A model generated the notes under the pieces. The model was not told the origin of the DNA and did not search any database. It was given only the letters and a program-made list of their open reading frames with translations. A stretch of DNA of 64,000 bases from JAOAPY01 sp038237475. GTDB taxonomy: Bacteria; Acidobacteriota; Blastocatellia; Pyrinomonadales; Pyrinomonadaceae. The stretch is from the NCBI GenBank assembly GCA_038237475.1, contig JBBRYS010000004.1:310001-374000 (forward strand), given 5' to 3'. The number at the start of each line of letters is the position of its first letter. The first letter of the stretch is position 1. Below, piece after piece: positions 60,695 through 64,000 of this stretch. Made by a program: the position numbers and the translations under genes.

Positions 60695-63388
60695 TTAAGG
60701 CTGAGGTCGAGCAGTTCGAGGTCGAGTGGACGACGGATCGCTTCCCTGCGCTCGATGATACTCGGGCCCACAATATTTCCTCGGCTCAGTTCCCAGGATA
60801 TAGGTCTTCGTACGAATCACCGGACAGGTCTCAACTGCAATCAATCCCGTGGTGGGATCAATGTCCAGCGTAATGGTTCCCTGCAGACCTTCGTCATCAA
60901 CATTGCCGGCACGACGCGGCGAAGCTTTTGGAGAAGGACTAGGCGAGCTATCCGGAGAGGGATTTGGAACGCCCTCATCCGGCAGAACTTGATCGCCCTC
61001 TGGCGTTGGCGATTCTTCCGGCGTCTCCGTCTTCTCGGTGCCGGGCTGAGTTCCGTTGATGAATAATTCGCTGCGCTTGTCGGGGTCGCCAGGTTGGGCG
61101 GGTTCGCCAGTCTTTGGATTAATGTCGATCTGCTGAATGCCTTCGGGTGCTTGCCAGTCACCCTGCCATTCAGGATGTTCGGCAAGCGCCACCGTCATAA
61201 AATCGCTCCAGATCGGCAACGCTGAGTTCGCGCCGGTTAATCCCAACTGAGACCCGTCATCCAGACCAACCCAAACGACGCAAACCAGATTCGGCGTGAA
61301 GCCAGCGAACCAACCATCGCGTGAGGTGCCGGTCTTACCCGCGACGTTTGCCTTCAGGCCTCGCGCGCGCACTGGAGAACCGGTACCGCGGTTGATGACG
61401 TCCTTCATGAACGAATCCATCACGTACGCTACATCCGGCCTGAGCACATCACTCTTTTGCGTAACCGGTGCGGCGATAGTCACGCCCTCGCCGGTAGTAA
61501 TGCGATTAATGGGAATTGGAGAGCTGCGCGTCCCGAGGTTCGCAAAAGCCGTGTAGGCGGATGCGATTTGCAGCGGGGTCGCCTCGTTTGTTCCCAAAGC
61601 CATGGCGGGATAAGCACGCGGTGGCTTGGGCAAGCCGGCTTTGGCAGCGAGGTTCATCACGCGACCGATGGTCACGTCCATCGCCACCTCAACCGTGACC
61701 ACGTTCAAGCTATGCACCATCGCATCGCGCAGCGTTACCGGTTGACGCGAATATTTCTCACCAAAGTTTCCCGGAGAATATTCCTGGTTGTCATAGTTAA
61801 AAGTCTTCGGCTCGTCCATGTAGGTCGTTGCAGCCGTGAGTACGCGAGGAATTGGATCGTAGGCGGTGTTCAGGGCCGTCGCGTATACAAAAGGCTTGAA
61901 CACAGAGCCGGGTTGGCGCAGCGCATCTGAAGCGCGATTCAGCTGACTGCGAGAGTAGTCACGGCCTCCAACCATGGCGACGATCTCGCCCGTGCGGGCA
62001 TTCAAGGCCACGAGCGCGGCCTGCAATGTACCGGGTTCAAACCTCTTCTTCTCGATTTGATCCAGCTTTGCCAACTGCTTCGTGACCGCCGCATAGGCAG
62101 CTCGCTGTAAATCCATATCGACGGTTGTATAGATGCGCAGGTGTTCCGCCGAACCGGTACCCGCAATCATGTCACCCAACTGGTTCTGTACATAGTCGGC
62201 AAAATACGGCGCGTCAGAAACATCGATGCGGCCCTTGGTGGGCGCGACGATGAGCGGAGTCGCTTTGCCGGCCTCGGCTTCGATTGCTGTGATTGCTCCC
62301 GCCTCTACCATTGAATCGAGAACCTGATTGCGGCGTGAGGTGGCCGTATTTAAATCATGGTAAGGGTTGTAGCGGTTTGGGCTTCGTATTAGGCCGGCCA
62401 GGAAGGCCGATTCAGTCGGCGTCAGGGTCGTGACATCTTTATTAAAGTAGGCACTCGCAGCCTCGCCAAAACCATTGATTGAAAACCCGGCTTGCTGCCC
62501 CAGATAAACCTGGTTGCAGTACAGGGAAAAAATTTGTTCCTTGGAAAGGCGAGTTTCCAGGATGACCGACATGTAGGCTTCGGCAACCTTCCGCTTCCAG
62601 GTCCTTTCGGGAGTCAGCAGCAGATTCTTGACCAGTTGCTGCGTAATACTGGAACCGCCCTGGCGTGAGATTGGTGAAGTCGGATCAGAATCATAGCGCC
62701 TGATGAAAGCGCGAATGATGCCGCGTACATTAACTCCGTAGTGTTCAAAAAAAGAGCGATCTTCTGTAACGGTTATCGCCTTGACCAGATGATTGGGCAG
62801 GTCATTAAAGCCGATGACTTTTCTCTTGGCGCGATCGTGTCCCGTCACTGAACTGATTAGTTCCGGCTCAAGCAGAGCGCTCGCCAGGCGTGCATTATTG
62901 TCGGCGGCCGTAATCGTGCCAATCGACTTACCAGTGCGAACGAACTGAACATGCAATGGCTGGAACTGGCGTTGGCCATCAACCGTTGAGTCCCTGCTCG
63001 GTTCGATGTCCACGGCGAGGTCACCCAAAGAATATCGTCCCCGGGCCGTGTCTGCTTGTTGCGATTTCTCGACATACCCGGCTCGCTTGAGATAAGCGAT
63101 CAGGTCATCGGACGAGATGTTCTCGCCGGCGCGCAGTTGCTTAGGCGCCGCATAGATGCCGGCTGAGCGCGTGTATACATCTCCCTTAAGCAAATTGTCG
63201 ATCCGGCCCGAGAATGCCATCCAGTAATAGACGAGGATCCCGAACACCAATACTGTGATAAGCGCCAGCGGGATGATGACGGGAAGAGAAAGTAAGCGAT
63301 GGGCAAGCCTGCGCCAGAGGCTTGGCGGCTGTTCGACATAACGAACTATCCTCCCTGATTGGTTGGGAGCCTTCGAGCGCCGCGGCAT
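60695..63388 (-). CDS. Class A penicillin-binding protein (PBP1A-like)
   Basis: The start is uncertain: the ATG at 63388 has CTGGAA about 10 nt upstream, with 63427 as alternative. The 897-residue product has a cytoplasmic tail, one TM helix (VIIPLALITVLVFGILVYYW), a GT51 transglycosylase domain (EDRSFFEHYGVNV; GGSSITQQLVKN), then the transpeptidase with SVFK, SLN and KTGT boxes (RQPGSVFKPFVYA; MVHSLNVVTV; VAGKTGTSRDGWFAGF). A Pro/Ser/Thr-rich linker (TPEESPTPEGDQVLPDEG) leads to a small C-terminal segment with two Cys (VETCPVIRTK ... RKYCGPEYH). Role: peptidoglycan synthesis. The lone gene lies divergent from a K+ channel gene. Confidence 0.95.
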   Translation of the reverse strand: MPRRSKAPNQSGRIVRYVEQPPSLWRRLAHRLLSLPVIIPLALITVLVFGILVYYWMAFSGRIDNLLKGDVYTRSAGIYAAPKQLRAGENISSDDLIAYLKRAGYVEKSQQADTARGRYSLGDLAVDIEPSRDSTVDGQRQFQPLHVQFVRTGKSIGTITAADNNARLASALLEPELISSVTGHDRAKRKVIGFNDLPNHLVKAITVTEDRSFFEHYGVNVRGIIRAFIRRYDSDPTSPISRQGGSSITQQLVKNLLLTPERTWKRKVAEAYMSVILETRLSKEQIFSLYCNQVYLGQQAGFSINGFGEAASAYFNKDVTTLTPTESAFLAGLIRSPNRYNPYHDLNTATSRRNQVLDSMVEAGAITAIEAEAGKATPLIVAPTKGRIDVSDAPYFADYVQNQLGDMIAGTGSAEHLRIYTTVDMDLQRAAYAAVTKQLAKLDQIEKKRFEPGTLQAALVALNARTGEIVAMVGGRDYSRSQLNRASDALRQPGSVFKPFVYATALNTAYDPIPRVLTAATTYMDEPKTFNYDNQEYSPGNFGEKYSRQPVTLRDAMVHSLNVVTVEVAMDVTIGRVMNLAAKAGLPKPPRAYPAMALGTNEATPLQIASAYTAFANLGTRSSPIPINRITTGEGVTIAAPVTQKSDVLRPDVAYVMDSFMKDVINRGTGSPVRARGLKANVAGKTGTSRDGWFAGFTPNLVCVVWVGLDDGSQLGLTGANSALPIWSDFMTVALAEHPEWQGDWQAPEGIQQIDINPKTGEPAQPGDPDKRSELFINGTQPGTEKTETPEESPTPEGDQVLPDEGVPNPSPDSSPSPSPKASPRRAGNVDDEGLQGTITLDIDPTTGLIAVETCPVIRTKTYILGTEPRKYCGPEYHRAQGSDPSSTRPRTARPQP

Positions 63389-63593
63389 AGATTTTTTTCC
63401 AGGTTCAGGGGGATAACGTACGGGCATACTGCACAATACTACAATAAACTAAGTCCGCTGTGTGTTTACTTGAGAGCGAGGTGACGCATCAATTGACACT
63501 CCCGAGCCCTTTCGCTAACGTGACTAACGCTATTAGTACGACTTTCCTGCTCGATTTGCCGACAGATTTTTCAACGCCTGGTCCAATTCGATT

Positions 63594-64000
63594 ATGGTCA
63601 AGTTCCGACCGCGCGCGGCCCTTTTAGCCGTACTCATCATGATTGCGCTGGGTACGGTTTGCTTTCATTTTTTGGAGGGTTTGTCTCTTCTTGATAGTCT
63701 TTACCTGTCGGCCCAGACCGTTACCACAGTCGGTTATGGCGACCTGACCCCCAAAACGGCGGCAGGGCGAATCTTTGCGACAGGTTTTATGGTGGTCGGA
63801 GTTGGTATCGTTTTGTATGCGCTCAGCAGTGCAGTACATTCAGTCGTGCAGTCCCAAATGTTGGAAGCGTTCGGCCAGCGACGACATTCACGCAAAATGA
63901 ATAAGCACCGGAATCATTTTATCATCTGCGGCGCCGGGCGCGTCGGCTCTCACCTGATCCGCGATTTGCAGGGAGCCGATAGATCCTTCGTAGTAATAGA
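63594..64000 (+). CDS. K+ channel with RCK/TrkA-N domain, 3' end cut by window edge
   Basis: The ATG at 63594 opens a frame without stop to the window end (about 135 codons). It begins VKFRPRAALLAVLIMIALG as TM1, then a pore loop with the K+ selectivity filter (TVTTVGYGDLTP) and TM2 (IFATGFMVVGVGIVLYAL). The start of a Rossmann-type RCK domain follows (HFIICGAGRVGSHLIRDL). This is the two-TM, MthK/TrkA-like channel architecture; ligand gating by the RCK domain is expected. The C-terminus is outside the window. Confidence 0.92.
   Translation, partial: MVKFRPRAALLAVLIMIALGTVCFHFLEGLSLLDSLYLSAQTVTTVGYGDLTPKTAAGRIFATGFMVVGVGIVLYALSSAVHSVVQSQMLEAFGQRRHSRKMNKHRNHFIICGAGRVGSHLIRDLQGADRSFVVI

Overview
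The window looks like a chromosomal segment of a Gram-negative acidobacterium, most likely of the Blastocatellia type (inference from gene content, not from a marker gene). The clues are very large TonB-dependent receptors with an N-terminal carboxypeptidase-regulatory-like domain, tandem ASPIC/UnbV (CRTAC1-type) VCBS-repeat proteins, many secreted TPR proteins, an ECF sigma factor overlapping a PknB-type kinase with a beta-propeller sensor half, and moderately high GC. I saw no rRNA, tRNA, CRISPR array, IS element or prophage.

Region 1 (1-38 kb) is a carbohydrate locus. At the left edge a ROK sugar kinase (partial) overlaps a GH15 glucoamylase. A TonB receptor, a TPR protein and a convergent GH3/GH144 pair (possible beta-1,2-glucan use) follow. 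From about 32 kb back to 12 kb nearly everything is on the minus strand, in transcription order: TonB receptor, two TPR proteins, two paralogous secreted proteins of unknown family, a five-haem cytochrome/TPR protein, a mono-haem cytochrome c, a GH13 enzyme with an N-terminal Ig-like domain, 4-alpha-glucanotransferase (malQ), a second such GH13 enzyme, a GPH/MalT-type sugar transporter and a third GH13 enzyme. Upstream of the receptor are a ROK-family repressor and two CRTAC1-type proteins. This reads as a Sus-like maltodextrin system: outer-membrane uptake, periplasmic hydrolysis, inner-membrane transport, then cytoplasmic kinase and glucanotransferase. An unexplained redox/TPR module sits inside it. 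A good sigma70-type promoter with a palindrome over its -10 lies upstream of the receptor and is a candidate ROK operator.

Region 2 (37.5-44.3 kb) holds small secreted proteins, an esterase, an ECF sigma factor overlapping a transmembrane Ser/Thr kinase, and a LysR regulator. The sigma factor lacks the acidic residues usual in region 2.2, which suggests activation by phosphorylation.

Region 3 (44.5-55.3 kb) is mostly housekeeping and stress metabolism: a 6-phosphofructokinase with PPi-type signature residues, an aldo/keto reductase, an operon of sigma factor, anti-sigma-like/VOC fusion, peroxiredoxin and VOC protein, a sarcosine-oxidase-type flavoenzyme, a proline iminopeptidase, the NAD-salvage pair pncA-pncB and a secreted thioredoxin-like protein.

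Region 4 (55.3-64 kb) has an RND efflux pump with its periplasmic adaptor (no TolC-type channel in view), a NifU/IscU-like protein lacking one cysteine ligand, a class A penicillin-binding protein and, cut by the right edge, a K+ channel with an RCK domain.
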